From Owenia fusiformis (lineage: Eukaryota; Annelida; Polychaeta; Sabellida; Oweniidae): DNA of 64,000 bases. A program made the translations under genes and the position numbers. Numbering within the stretch: the first letter of the stretch is position 1; each line of letters begins with the position of its first letter. Positions 13,262 to 24,035 of the stretch are shown here, one piece after another. The stretch lies in contig CAIIXF020000002.1 of assembly GCA_903813345.2 (NCBI GenBank), positions 11,244,150 through 11,308,149 on the forward strand, written 5' to 3'. A model generated the notes under the pieces. That model made no database searches. It was not told the DNA's origin and worked only from the letters and a program-made list of their open reading frames with translations.

Positions 13262-13651
13262 GGGCCTCTAGATCTATGAAATCCAATAATCCACTCAGTA
13301 AAAATACGATTTCTCTGCAACCTGATGTCCAATCAAGATCATTCAAATATATATGTGTTCCTGACACGTTTGGGCGTCCGGGAATAAAATTGCTTGTGAA
13401 AACTATTTACAAAAGTGTTCCAGAGACCCTTATCTACTTGGCTAAGGTTTTATTTGAAGATACATTGCCTTATTAAGCAGGTAGAGGGGCATACAGAACA
13501 CAGAAGCAAATGCTATGTTGAAAATTTTCTATATTTCAATTTGAACCTGTGTTTACATGTCACGTAGGCCAGTGTTTTATATGGGGATTATATGTACTTT
13601 CCTTGTTTACATGAACGTAAATCATTACATGAAATCTGCATTCTTCTGGGT
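13262..13651. repeat. Left half of a second, diverged inverted repeat inside the 13.1-kb element
   Basis: CCACTCAGTAAAAATACGAT at 13291 and following text, including TTCCTGACACGTT and AACTATTTACAAAA, match the reverse complement of about 20180-20485 with many substitutions and indels. The match resumes beyond the foldback at 14085-14112 (TAGAGATTTTACATTTTGGC, pairing with about 20175-20205). These inner arms are clearly older than the near-identical outer arms. No gene is seen; a 66-codon open frame at 13276-13476 is unlikely to be coding because it lies wholly in this repeat. Confidence 0.65.
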
Positions 13652-14063
13652 TTAAGGTACAGCTGGAATGTAACATTTTGGTAAAAAATTGCTATACCTG
13701 CACATGTTCTTTTCTGGTACAAAATAAAGTATGAAGCCATGTGTCAATTTCCTTGCTTTTTTCAGGAAAGTATCATTATATTGTCTTCTTTTAAAATATC
13801 TGGTAGGCGTTCAATGGGAACTCCAGGAAATTCTGATATTTCACACTTTCTATTTTTCCAAATTTTCTTTCAAAGTTTCCAGACAACACAGGAGCTACCA
13901 TTGACCTGTTTCCAGATATTCTAAAAGAAGATAGTGTAATGATACTTTCCTGAAAAAAGCAAGGAAATACACATATGCCTTCATACTTAATTTTGTACCA
14001 GAAAATAACATGTGCAGCTATAGCAATTTTTTACCAAAATGTTACTTTCCAGTTGAACCTTAA
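13652..14063. mobile_element. 412-bp foldback (palindromic) element
   Basis: The two halves are inverted copies: 13652 onward reads TTAAGGTACAGCTGGAA, and the end reads TTCCAGTTGAACCTTAA. Inner parts match too (TTTTTCAGGAAAGTATCATT against AATGATACTTTCCTGAAAAA). Flanks carry a likely 7-bp target duplication TCTGGGT (13645-13651 and 14064-14070); it could be read as 9 bp, TCTGGGTTT, if the element starts AAGG. No open frame of note. This resembles a non-autonomous foldback or MULE/hAT-type MITE. Confidence 0.75.
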
Positions 14064-14277
14064 TCTGGGTTTGTATTGTCTTATTAGAGATTTTACATTT
14101 TGGCATGCCAACCTAAGGTCCTTGCGATGGCATGGGTGCACTAAGGTCCTATCACTTTTGGAAGAGTTTATTTTCATTCATAAGGTAGTATAGGAGTCTA
14201 CATTTTATAAGCACAACATTTGAATACACACTCAGTGGAGCCAGTTCCTTGAATAAAACCTAGACATTGCAAATCTG

Positions 14278-15341
14278 CCCTTAGGAAAAATGTTATGGGT
14301 AACCCTTAGGTTTCACATAACTACCCATATTGTTACCCATAGCCCCCAAGTACCCATAACGTAAGGGTAATTGATGCCGTATCCAACCTAAGTTTTTTGG
14401 TAATGACTTATAATGGGTAATAATGGGTAAATAATGGTTTTACGTTATGCCATTATGTGCAGGTTATTTGGAATTTATGTGTATGTTATGTGGACACATA
14501 ATTTGCCCATAACCTACACATGACTTGCACATTTCTAATACATAATGCACCATTACACCCCCATTATCTACAAATAACATGCACATAACCTGTACATAAT
14601 GTACACATATTTTACCAGTCAGGGACATAGCCAAGGTCAATCTAGTCAAAAAATATTTCTAAATTATTGAAAGGTGATTTTGTGCAAACACTGCCAAATT
14701 TAAAAAGTAAAGATTCTAATGTATAAGAAAGACATGAATTGTTAATATTCATAAAACATGTACTGCTTGTTTCAATGAAATTATACTGAAAGAAAGGTTA
14801 TTGGTATCCAATCATCAGAAACACAACAGTTCAATAGTTTAATGAGATTTTTGGAAATTATCTGAAATATATTCTATATCTCAATACACACCATTAAGTA
14901 TTTAGGGACTTTTTTAGTTTACAATGCAAAACATGCACATATAATTTAGTTTGTTATCCTGGTCCTAACAATATAGAAATATATTGAACTGGTATAAATG
15001 ATATGAAAATATTTGTCATATTGTTGAGCATTCTATTAAGAATAGTGTCTCCCCCTTCAGAAAAAGTATATAAACAAAGCTGAAAATGTAGAGTACCCAT
15101 ACTTTATGGGTAACACATAATTAACACATTGTCACTAACCATGCTTAGCCCATAACATCTACTTGTGTTAAATTATGAGTATATCATTGTTTTAACATGT
15201 AAGTTTTAACCATAACTATTGGTTATGGGTAACATTATGGGTAACACTATGGGTTATGTACATATCAACCATAAATGACCTAATGAATTACCATTATTAT
15301 GGATAACACTATGGGTAATACCCATAACATTTTTCCTAAGG
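14278..15341. mobile_element. 1.06-kb inverted-repeat element with GTTATGGGTA-rich ends
   Basis: The left end reads CCCTTAGGAAAAATGTTATG and the right end CATAACATTTTTCCTAAGGG, a perfect 20-bp terminal inverted repeat. Inside, both ends are rich in ATGGGTAA and TTACCCAT-type words in both orientations (14290-14430 and 15095-15330), so much of the element can fold on itself. I see no clear target duplication, and the true ends could lie a few bases in or out. No transposase frame is visible. Confidence 0.7.
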
Positions 15342-15599
15342 GTATGTAGTAAATATACTAGTATATAACTTATCACTATGCAAAAGACCCCATGCAGAAC
15401 AGTTCTAGTGATAAAGACAATCTTCCCATTACAAACCAAAGGCTTTACCAATAAATCACAATGAATTTTTCTATTATTACAGACAATTATAGTTCGTTTA
15501 TTGACTAAAGTACACAAACAGACACATATCTAAAAAGATATTACTTGGAAATACGGTACTTATAATTAACCATTGGGTTCCATATACAAATTAAAATAT

Positions 15600-15960
15600 G
15601 TTGGTTCATGCATGCACATTGATGAATAAACAAAATATTTGTTCATACAAACTAGAGAACGTAATGAAAACATCTGCGTTCATACACACTGGAGAAAGTA
15701 CATATTATTTGTTGATACAAAATGTGTGTTCATAAACAATGGAGTACATGTACATGATATTTGTTCATACACACTGGAGAAAGTATATACACAGGCGTGT
15801 TGGTTCATATACATGTTCATACTGGAGATATAACGTAATGTCTCTTCATACAATATATTGATTCTGAAACATTGGTGAATAAAAATATAAAATATTGGTT
15901 TAGGCACATGGGAAATGAGCCTAGTTTCGGATCATACATACTGGAGAAAGTATATACACA
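15600..15960. repeat. Degenerate minisatellite with TTCATACACACTGGAGAAAG core
   Basis: The core recurs with variation at about 15644, 15681, 15731, 15766, 15818 and 15933, at irregular spacings of 35 to 115 bases. A related copy is split by the 2.8-kb element: CACACTGGAGAAAGTA at 16480-16495, and ACACCCTGAAGAATGGAGAA at 19304. Although CACACTGGAGAA also occurs in zinc-finger linkers, the spacing is not 84 bp and frames are broken, so it is not a zinc-finger gene. Confidence 0.6.
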
Positions 15961-17114
15961 GGAGTGTGACTCAGAAAATGTGACTAAAACAGTTAAAAGT
16001 TGAACTTTTGGAAAGGTCACCCAACAGAATCTATTGCATTTTTCAGAAAGTGTGCCAAATATATTATTTGAAATGATAGGAGCTTTGAAAATTTGAATTC
16101 ATTCCTAGAAATAGAAAAAGATGAGAAAACTGATTTAGAAAGCAATCCATTTTCTTTTTGTGATCACATTTTTTGTTTCATCAACTTTTCAAAATTTCGA
16201 AGCTCGTATGAAGCAATATATATGGCACATATTTTGACAAATTCAGACCATTCTGTATGGCGACATTTTTAAAGGTCACAACTTCAGTCACAACAAAGTC
16301 TCACATGATGTTTAGAGTCATTCTGAGCATGTTCATTGTGATCCTGGTCATGTAAATGAGTAGTAGTAAAACTGATTGATGGGCAAGACAGAACTCTATT
16401 CAGTTTAAAAAAAATCGAATATCCACGTGTTTTTTCATTTCCTGTTTTGTGTAAATTTCTGATAACTACTTCCTTAACCCACACTGGAGAAAGTACAAAC
16501 TGTTAGTTTATACTACGGAAAGCGAAAGGGGATATACCGCAGAATTTAAAATTCAATGGAGTTTTAACATGGGAGTGATATCACACACCGCGGCCCAGTC
16601 AGATATATTTCTGCGCACTTTATTTATTTAATTCACTTTGCACAACGCGCCCCCTGTAATTCATTCAGTGCGCAATTAAAAATTGTTTATGAGTGATATC
16701 GCACAACGCGGCCCAGTAAGATCGATTTCTGCGCACTTTATTTATTAACACACTCAAAATATCGCGCTGAAGCTTGTATATGCTGGCGCGATGTAAATAT
16801 AGTTTTCTGTTAATTAATGCCCAACAAGAAAGGGTAGCACAACGAATTCAACTTTTTTCGAAAGACTGCAGACTTGACCTGCGAAATTGTAATTTTGGAT
16901 CACAGTGATGCCTCTAGAGAGGATATCTATGAGAATTACAGATTATAGTGCGCAGAATTATAAAGTCAAACTGACCTCAAAATGGTAGTACACAGTGTAC
17001 ACTGCCATCTTTCAATAAAGTAACTACAGACCTTCGTATACAAAATACCAGAATGATTGATGATATACCTGTATACCATTTCTTCTGGGAGAAGGAAAGT
17101 TCCTATATGTATTC

Positions 17115-17301
17115 CATGGCCGTAGCCAGGGGGCCTCACCCCCTCCCCCTTGCCAAATATTCGTTCAAAATCATGCAGTTTTTCATCATTCTTAGCACTT
17201 TTCGCATGATTTTTTGCCATAACTGTCAAAAAGCTCCCCCCTCTTGGGAAAATCTCCCCCTTGGTAAAACCAATCCCCCAGATTAATCCAGGATACGGGC
17301 C
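17115..17301. mobile_element. 187-bp hAT-like MITE
   Basis: The left end reads CATGGCCGTAGCCAGGGGGC, and the right end is the reverse complement of GGCCCGTATCCTGG, an imperfect inverted repeat. It is flanked by TGTATTC on both sides (17108-17114 and 17302-17308), a 7- to 8-bp duplication as in hAT elements. The interior is rich in CCCCC/GGGGG runs. Similar CATGGCCGTAGCCAGG termini are, from memory, widespread in invertebrate genomes. Confidence 0.65.
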
Positions 17302-17518
17302 TGTATTCTTAGACGAGATTGTTTAAGAACGTAAGGTAGACATAAGTGTCACCTGTTAAAAGCTAGGAGATCTTTTCTAAGTTATTAAGTCATCAATCAG
17401 CAGACTGGTAATTGTATCCCCCACCCACTTCAAACTCCATACACTAACATACTATTACAATTTAAAATCAATTATATCTGTGTTTATTTGACTGTAGAAG
17501 GTGTACATTCATAGCACT

Positions 17519-18691
17519 GAATTGTATTACATTGCATTGTATTGTATTGTATATCACATCATTGTATTGTATTGTACTGCATTTTATTGTATTGCACTGC
17601 ATTGTATTGTATTGCACTGCATTGTATTGTATTGCACTGCATTGTATTTTATTGCCGTATATTGTACTGTATTGCATTGTATTATATTATATTGCACTGC
17701 ATTGTACTTTATTGCACTGCATTGTATTGTACTGCAGTGTACTACATTGTATTGCGCTGCATTGTATTGTATTGCACTGCATTGCATTGTATTGCATTGA
17801 AATATATTGCACTGCACCATATTATATTGCACTGCATTGCAGTGTACTGCATTGTATTGTATTGCACTGTATTGAACTGCGATATATTGTATTGCACTGC
17901 ATTGTATTGCACTGTACCACATTGTGTTGCACTGCATTGTATTGTATTGCACTGCAATATATTGCACTGCACCATATTGTATTGCACTGCATTGCAGTGC
18001 ACTGCATTGCAGTGCACTGCATTGTATTATATTACACTGTATTGTATTGCACAGTATTGTATTGCATTGTCTTGAATTTCACTGCATTTTATTACACTGC
18101 ATTGTATTTTATTGCACTGCATTGTATTGTACTGCAGTGTACTGTATTGTATTGTACAGCATTGTATTGTATTGCACTGTATTGTATTGCATTGTATTGG
18201 ATTGCACTGTATTTTATTTTATTGCACTGTATTGCACTACATTGTTTTGCACTGTATTGAACGGCGATGTATTGTATTGCACTGCATCGTATTGCATTGT
18301 ATTGCACTGTACCACATTGTATTGTACTGCATTGTATTGAAATGAACTACATTGTATTGCACCGCATGACATTGTATTGCATTGCACTGCATTGTATTGC
18401 ATTATATTGCACTGCATTTTATTGTATTATATTGCACTACATTTTATTGCATCATATTGCACTGCATTTTTTGCATCATATTACACTGCTTTGTATTGCA
18501 TCATATTACACTACATTGTATTGCATCATATTGCACTGCATTGTATTGCATCATATTGCTCTGCATTGTATTGCATCATACTGCACCGCATTGTATTACA
18601 TCATATTGCACCACATTGTATTGCACCATATTGCACTGCATTGTATTACATCATATTGCACTGCATTGTATTGCATCATATTCCGTATTTA
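17519..18691. repeat. Pentanucleotide-type tandem repeat (ATTGT/ATTGC/ACTGC)
   Basis: About 1.17 kb built almost entirely from 5-bp words ATTGT, ATTGC and ACTGC. Up to about 18400 it forms irregular 10- to 20-bp strings such as ATTGTATTGCACTGC. Beyond that it shifts to a longer unit, TTGTATTGCATCATATTGCA and variants. Because the 5-bp unit avoids stops, it yields up to 242 codons of open frame on both strands (Cys, Ile, Val, Leu, His, Tyr, Ala only), which are not genes. Confidence 0.95.
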
Positions 18692-19841
18692 CCATTTCAG
18701 TTACAGTTTAATTACATATTTAAGTTTACATAAGATAATAATTTTCAAACATTGAAAATGTTTTATACAATATCACTTAAAAGATATGAAATGGCCCAAA
18801 ATAATATATTTTCAATGGAACCCTTTGCAAGGGTCACTTCAACATAACGCCATGTGTAATCTGTATGCATACGCCCTCTTTTAATGATCATTATCTTTGA
18901 AACTATATTAGAATCGAATCTGATAAAAGTGCGCATCATGGTCCTTGATGTGCTGCGCGCTAGAATCAGGAAATCTCTAAGTTCTCCTCGTTAGAGCCAT
19001 CAATATTATCCAAAATTGTCATTTCGCTGGTTCACTCCGCAGTCTTTCGAAAAAAATCAAATTCGTGGTGCCACGCATTTTAATTCGTTATTTATTCACA
19101 GATAATCATTTTTTCATCGCGCACTGAATGCCGGAATTTCTGCGCACTTTATTTTAATTAACTTTGCACAACGCGGCCCCTGTAATTCATTCAGTGCGCG
19201 ATGAAATCTATCTGACTGGGCCGCGGTGTGTGATATCACTCCCATGTTAAAACTCCATTCGATTTTGAATTATGCGCAGGTCCCCTATAGCTTTCCGTAT
19301 TTATACACCCTGAAGAATGGAGAAAATATGACGTTTGAGATGTTTAAGATGTTTGATTTATACTGAACAATCATACAAACAAGAGAGACCATGAGCATAT
19401 TGATTAATCCAATCTGAGTAATATGATGAATAGTTGGTTCTTCAAAATAAGAGGTTTACTTAGATTTTGAATATCAATATAGATTTGTATCAAGTGTCAT
19501 AAAGAATCTGATCTTCGTAACTTACTTAACTTTAAGCATACGGATTAATATTCAATGGATTCACATTTAATGCAGAGTTCCTGTGACAGTGGCATTTATT
19601 TTTAGTGATCAAGAAAGTACTTTGAACGCTCCCGCCAAGTTATATAGGAAGACGTCAGAGCATTTTCAAAAAAAAATCAGAATTCTGATAAACATCGCAT
19701 CTAAAATCATGTCTGTGTCTATGATGCAAGAATAGAGGGTCATGGTATTCCATGATGAAGTATTTTGGAAACCCTTCTTTATAAAATGTATAAACCATTC
19801 TTAGAAATTGCAATACTGAAAATGAGCTATTGGTATGCACT

Positions 19842-19958
19842 GTGTACAAGTAATACCGATTGCTCCGATTTTCACTACGGCGCCCTGCCGATTGAGTATT
19901 TTGTTCAAAATTGAATACAATTTTGAACAAACGGAGCAAATGTGACGCAGGCATCAGT
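19842..19958. mobile_element. Short MITE-like repeat, copy 1
   Basis: Shares TTGCTCCGATTTTCACTACG, GATTGAGTATT and ATACAATTTTGAACAAA with 20909-21017 in the same orientation. The right end GAGCAAATGTGACGCAGGCAT parallels the other copy. The left terminus beyond TTGCTCCG is diverged or truncated here. Confidence 0.6.
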
Positions 19959-20129
19959 GTAGTATGAATTCATTTTGTCAGGATACCAGTACTAAGTTTG
20001 CAAACATGCATGTCAACTATGGCCAATCAGAAGAGTACACCCCTTCTATATGATAATATAAACCCTTCCTACACCTTGGTTTAGCTTTGGATCACTATGC
20101 TATCACTATGTGGCAGAAATGCATTCTGA

Positions 20130-20535
20130 TTGGATATAAATGATCACATGACCTTAGTTCACCTTAGTTCAGGAGATGGCATGCCAAAATGTAAAATCTC
20201 TATTGGGGCTTTTCGACTTTAAAACAAACCCTACCTAAATGGATTGTGTCTCGGGAACGTTTTTGTAAATAGTTATTATAAACAATTCTGAAAGAATATC
20301 ACATATTTTTGTCTTCCCGATTTCAGTCATGAATTACGTCAATTTCTCGTGCAAACATTGGGTAGACGTTGTCATAACCGGATGCCCGCGAACGTGTCAG
20401 GAACATATAGATACTCGAATGATGTTGATTGAACATCAGGGTGCAGAGAAATCGTAATTTTACTGAGTGGCTTCACGAAAAAATAAGCAGCACTTTAGGC
20501 CACCTAAATACAACTCGTCAGTTTTATCCAGTTGG
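20130..20535. repeat. Right half of the diverged inner inverted repeat
   Basis: Reverse complement aligns to 13262-13500 and 14085-14190: CACTCAGTAAAATTACGAT, TTCCTGACACGTT, AACTATTTACAAAA and TAGAGATTTTACATTTTGGC are shared. The 412-bp foldback present in the left half is absent here, so the foldback arrived after the two halves diverged, or was lost. The end holds AAATACAACTCGTCAG, similar to text in the outer arms. Confidence 0.65.
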
Positions 20536-20908
20536 AATCCCAGCGTAATGTTTTTAATTATATGGTTGTGCTTTGATTTTACGCTGAAAACATTTATAAC
20601 TACGTCAACTTTATATTAAAACATTTATTATCTTTTCAGTTGTATTAAAATGTAAAATATGATATATTATGTCAGCTTATTGCTTTCTGGAGAACAATCA
20701 AGGTTTAAATTTGGTACAATGAATCGGACACTCATGTAAATCGACATGGTTATAACATTGAACTCAATGCAGTAAATTAGTTATTTCTATGAATCACAGC
20801 GGGATTGGTTTCATTTTATATGATTGCCAACTCTGGCGTTTTTTTTGTAAATGCTTTTGACCGCTGTAAATGTGAAACTGATACAGTATTATTCAATTGT
20901 TTTATGTC
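20536..20908. other. Interior of the 13.1-kb element, no feature recognised
   Basis: AT-rich sequence with no long open frame, tandem repeat or inverted repeat that I can support. Confidence 0.5.
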
Positions 20909-21017
20909 TTGGTCACATTTGCTCCGATTTTCACTACGGCGCCCGGCCGATTGAGTATTGTGTTCAGAAATGTATTCAATTTTGAACAAAATACTCGCAG
21001 CAAATGTGATCCAGGCA
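20909..21017. mobile_element. Short MITE-like repeat, copy 2
   Basis: Imperfect terminal inverted repeat: the left end is CTTGGTCACATTTGCTCCGA, the right end the reverse complement of CCTGGATCACATTTGCTGCG. The centre carries GCGCCCGGCCG and a TTCAATTTTGAA hairpin. This is the more complete of two copies lying about 1.06 kb apart. Confidence 0.6.
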
Positions 21018-22056
21018 TTACGCAGCGGTATTTCGAACATACTATTGTTGCTTAACCACGACCTAGCCAATTTTAAAATCATACTCCTTATTTAAATCCA
21101 AGTAAACGATCAATGTCTAGGTATTTGGCGTTTGATGATACTATGGCCCTTGGCGAATTATGATTAGATGAACCGAGGTCAACATTAATGTTTCTTGTAC
21201 AAGGTCATCCCAAGGTCAAAGATAAATATTTAGGTATTTTACGTTTCAAGACCTTTGGACAAATTCGATTCAACGATGTATTAAAGTTAAAATGTATACA
21301 GAGATAAAATAGGTTATCTCCTATCGTTTCCTTGTGTATACGTTTATGTCGCTGCGTAATAACGCAGATGCGAGCAGGTAGTTACCAATCTCACCAGAAG
21401 CTGCTCGTTCGGGTCAGATAGCATGGCGGGTATGGTAGAAAGTTCCCTTTAACTTAAAGTACATCTGTTTTCGTGGTTCAATTTTCATATCACCCTTAAA
21501 ATGTATCTAATAGCAATGCAAATTAAAATATGTCCAGTGAACGAAAATGCAATACAAGAATAGATATTTCACTTTTTGTGATTTTGTAACAATGGGGTTA
21601 TTTTTTGTATATGTAACATGGTCATTTTCACATTTTATATTATTTCTGTTCATATTAATCAATCCCTATTCATCTCAATATAACAGGTCCCTAAGTAGGT
21701 TGTTTGCAGTTTTACTCTTTTAATACCATGTTCACTTTTCACCTTTTATTGAAACCAGTTATTCAACTATGCAAAATGTGTCAGTTTTATATATCTATTG
21801 TTCCCCTATATGGTCTTTCTCACTCACATGTAGCTGAGTTTGCATTGGGTGTTGGCTTGTCAGTAGTTGTTGTAAGAGTTCATGTTGTACATTACAGAGC
21901 ATTGTATTTTAAACATTGAAGTTTGAAATATACTATTTTATATATATTTTAATTTGAAGTTCGAGTTATTTTATTGCCACCCACGGGCCTTCCACACGCC
22001 CATTTACATATAACGCTTTGAAACAACTTTAAAAAGTGAGCAATGTCAGTGTTGTG
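21018..22056. other. Interior of the 13.1-kb element, no feature recognised
   Basis: About 1 kb without a supported gene. A 71-codon open frame at 21704-21919 shows no recognisable domain and no flanking signals, and is treated as chance. Confidence 0.5.
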
Positions 22057-22859
22057 ATAATAGAGAATTTTCGTTATAAGTTGTTTCAAAAACTTATACG
22101 TATACTTATAGTTTAAAGGGTCTTGTCGAACTAAAATCAATTCAAATTGATTTTCATAATCTGTACCAAGTGGGGCATAACTATTCCCGATATAGTCAAG
22201 CTCCATCATCAACTAGGGCCGGAATACAATGTCCTTTGCTAGTGTCAATTATGAACACGATAAACTAAATGCTAGTTGACGGGTCCTTGTAGTGTACGAT
22301 AAACAAGACCCTTTAAAGTGAATCACTACACGAACGAGTCGATCATTTCAAAGTTCTCATGAAATTATAAGGTCAATTTTTAAGTTTTTACGTATAAAAG
22401 GGCCTTTATACGCAGATTATAAACTTACAGAGTTGGATCTCCGCATAGTATATGTGTGGACCTACTGACCAGAATGGCTAATTAAAAATAATCGGCTGAA
22501 TAGGCATAGTATCCAATCAAATAGCTCGACTCATTCATTAGCTGAACTAATTCTCCCTTCGTTATTTCCACAAGGTGATTCAAAACGATCATCTACAAAA
22601 AATATATTTGAGAGTAGATAAATCTGTAAAACCCGTGTGCTATATCAGCCTATTTGATTCTAGAAAACACATATGACACAACTAAACATGCTTTACATCA
22701 AGGGGGTACGGATGGTATGCCATTGGCCCTTTTTATTACCGTCCTAGGAGATATTTCCCGACGAATTAGGAAATTATGAAACACCTTGTTTATTGGGTTT
22801 ATAAGTATAAGTATACGTATAAGTTTTTAAAAAACTTATAACGAAAATTCTCTAATAAC
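22057..22859. mobile_element. 0.8-kb MITE-like element with TAGAGAATTTTCG ends
   Basis: The left end reads TAGAGAATTTTCGTTATAAG (from 22061) and the right end CTTATAACGAAAATTCTCTA (to 22855). Both are flanked by ATAA, a possible 4-bp duplication, or TA if the element is read slightly longer. The arms continue as AACTTATACGTATACTTAT against ATAAGTATACGTATAAGTTT, giving about 48 paired bases. The interior contains GGGTCTTGT words in both orientations near 22118 and 22306. No transposase. Confidence 0.7.
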
Positions 22860-22940
22860 GCCCCTCATACCTATTTATTACAGGTCGTGTAGACCATTGT
22901 TGCCTGATTTATAGCAAAAACATTGACTTTTGCACGTTGA

Positions 22941-22957
22941 TGATGATGATGATGATG
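22941..22957. repeat. GAT trinucleotide microsatellite
   Basis: Short run of GAT/ATG units in otherwise non-repetitive DNA. Confidence 0.8.
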
Positions 22958-23130
22958 CGCCTTTTATAATAGATCTCATATCTTAGAAGCGTATCAGTTC
23001 AAAAAATACTAGAAGACCTTACATATTTTGCCATGCACTGCGCCTATTCATTTGGCAATTCAGTTGTAAATTTTATCTTGAAAAAAATAAATCTTCCAAA
23101 TTTGTTGAATTTTCTTGCAGAAATCGCCTA

Positions 23131-23151
23131 CCCCCCCCCCCCCCCCCCCCC
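23131..23151. repeat. Poly-C run of 21
   Basis: Uninterrupted C homopolymer of 21 as given, in AT-rich surroundings. Exact length in such runs is prone to sequencing error. Confidence 0.85.
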
Positions 23152-23499
23152 TCCATCCATTTTGTATGATCACAAGGCATGATTTAAGCTGCTGATATTC
23201 TTCTTTAAACGAGTCGGATTTTCAAAATCTAGAAGCTTTGAACTGAATTTGCACTGCTTAATGCTGACATTTTATTGTTTATCCATACATTTTTAAAAAA
23301 ATGTATAAAAAAAGATGTTAAAGCCAAATGTTGCCCTAAAAATTCAGAAAATGTAAAAAATTTCGAATTTTCTATGTACAGGCCTTGTTGCCCCTTTAAG
23401 AAGCTTAATATGTAAATTATCTAATCAAACACTTCGTCCACCATTTTGAAACACTAATCAATCCAATCTGTGCTAGCGATTCATAGGGCGAGCCAGTGG

Positions 23500-23660
23500 G
23501 ATATTTCCAGGGTTCGTACACACCTGGAAATGTCAGGGAAATTGACTTGATTTTCCAAGTGCTGGAAATGTCAGGTAATTTTAAAATTAGGTCAAAAGGG
23601 CCAAAGATGACCGGGAATTTTGAAACGGTAGACATGTCAGGGAAATGTCAGGGAAATTTG
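23500..23660. repeat. Dispersed repeat with TGTCAGGGAAAT motifs
   Basis: Contains AAATGTCAGGGAAAT several times, plus TTCCAGGGTTCGTACACACC at the left. Similar TCAGGGAAATGTCAGGGAA text recurs in many animal genomes as a dispersed repeat, from general knowledge. The 72-codon minus-strand frame over it is the usual by-product. Confidence 0.5.
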
Positions 23661-23788
23661 TATCAGTGTTGAAAAAATAATGTTCCAGAGATTAATGTTT
23701 CCAAACTGTTTTGAAACAAACTAACGTCTTGTTTTCAACCTACACCTTGCTCCTTTCTGTCGTATTTAATAAAACAAAAATAGTATAT

Positions 23789-23848
23789 CACGGAGGGATA
23801 CGAACCACTCACCTGGGACTTGGTTATTCACTAGCGCCATAGGCGTTC
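23789..23848 (-). other. tRNA-like module in the right arm (B-box side GGTTCGTATCC)
   Basis: Inverted counterpart of the module at 13075-13131. It carries the same A-box-like and B-box-like words on the minus strand. Confidence 0.35.
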
Positions 23849-23960
23849 TACTATTCTGGATACAACTGACGAGTCGTATTTAAGTGGAGACAAAAGTGAG
23901 GATCATTTTAAATTGGCGCTCGGTATAAATATATAATACTTTTGTTCTTTCATATCGATA

Positions 23961-24035
23961 GCTCGTTGGCCTCATGGTTAGCGTGCCTGGCTTCCATTGT
24001 CTAGGTTAATTGATCGAGACCCGTTCATGTCGAAC
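23961..24035 (+). other. tRNA-like (SINE-head-like) module in the right arm
   Basis: Plus-strand counterpart of 12885-12980: GCTCGTTGGCCTCATGGTTA, then GATCGAGACCC. It differs from the left copy at one position near TTAATTGATC. The order of A-like and B-like boxes is correct for Pol III, but the acceptor stem is not evident. Confidence 0.4.

Larger units (their letters stand above)
16514..19299. mobile_element. 2.8-kb nested element with 7-bp target duplication
   Basis: Ends are TACGGAAAGC and GCTTTCCGTA, flanked on both sides by TTTATAC (16507-16513 and 19300-19306). Imperfect inverted arms extend about 350-430 bp inward (16514 to about 16945 and about 18940 to 19299). They share GGAGTGATATCACACACCGC and TTCTGCGCACTTTATTT modules and a TTCGAAAGACTGC stretch. 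The left arm has an internal partial duplication of the GTGATATC/GCGGCCCAGT module. The middle holds a hAT-like MITE and a long pentanucleotide repeat. No transposase is visible. A 7-bp duplication is compatible with several superfamilies; family unknown. Confidence 0.75.

Noticed and set aside
15639-15960. Possible C2H2 zinc-finger linkers (HTGE-like from CACACTGGAGAA)
   Set aside because: Spacing between copies is irregular (35 to 115 bases) instead of 84, frames are broken by stops, and the Cys/His positions are absent.
17468-18755. Many long overlapping frames on both strands, up to 242 codons, rich in Cys, Ile, Leu, His and Tyr
   Set aside because: They are translations of the ATTGT/ATTGC/ACTGC repeat in several frames at once. 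The 5-bp words simply lack stop codons.
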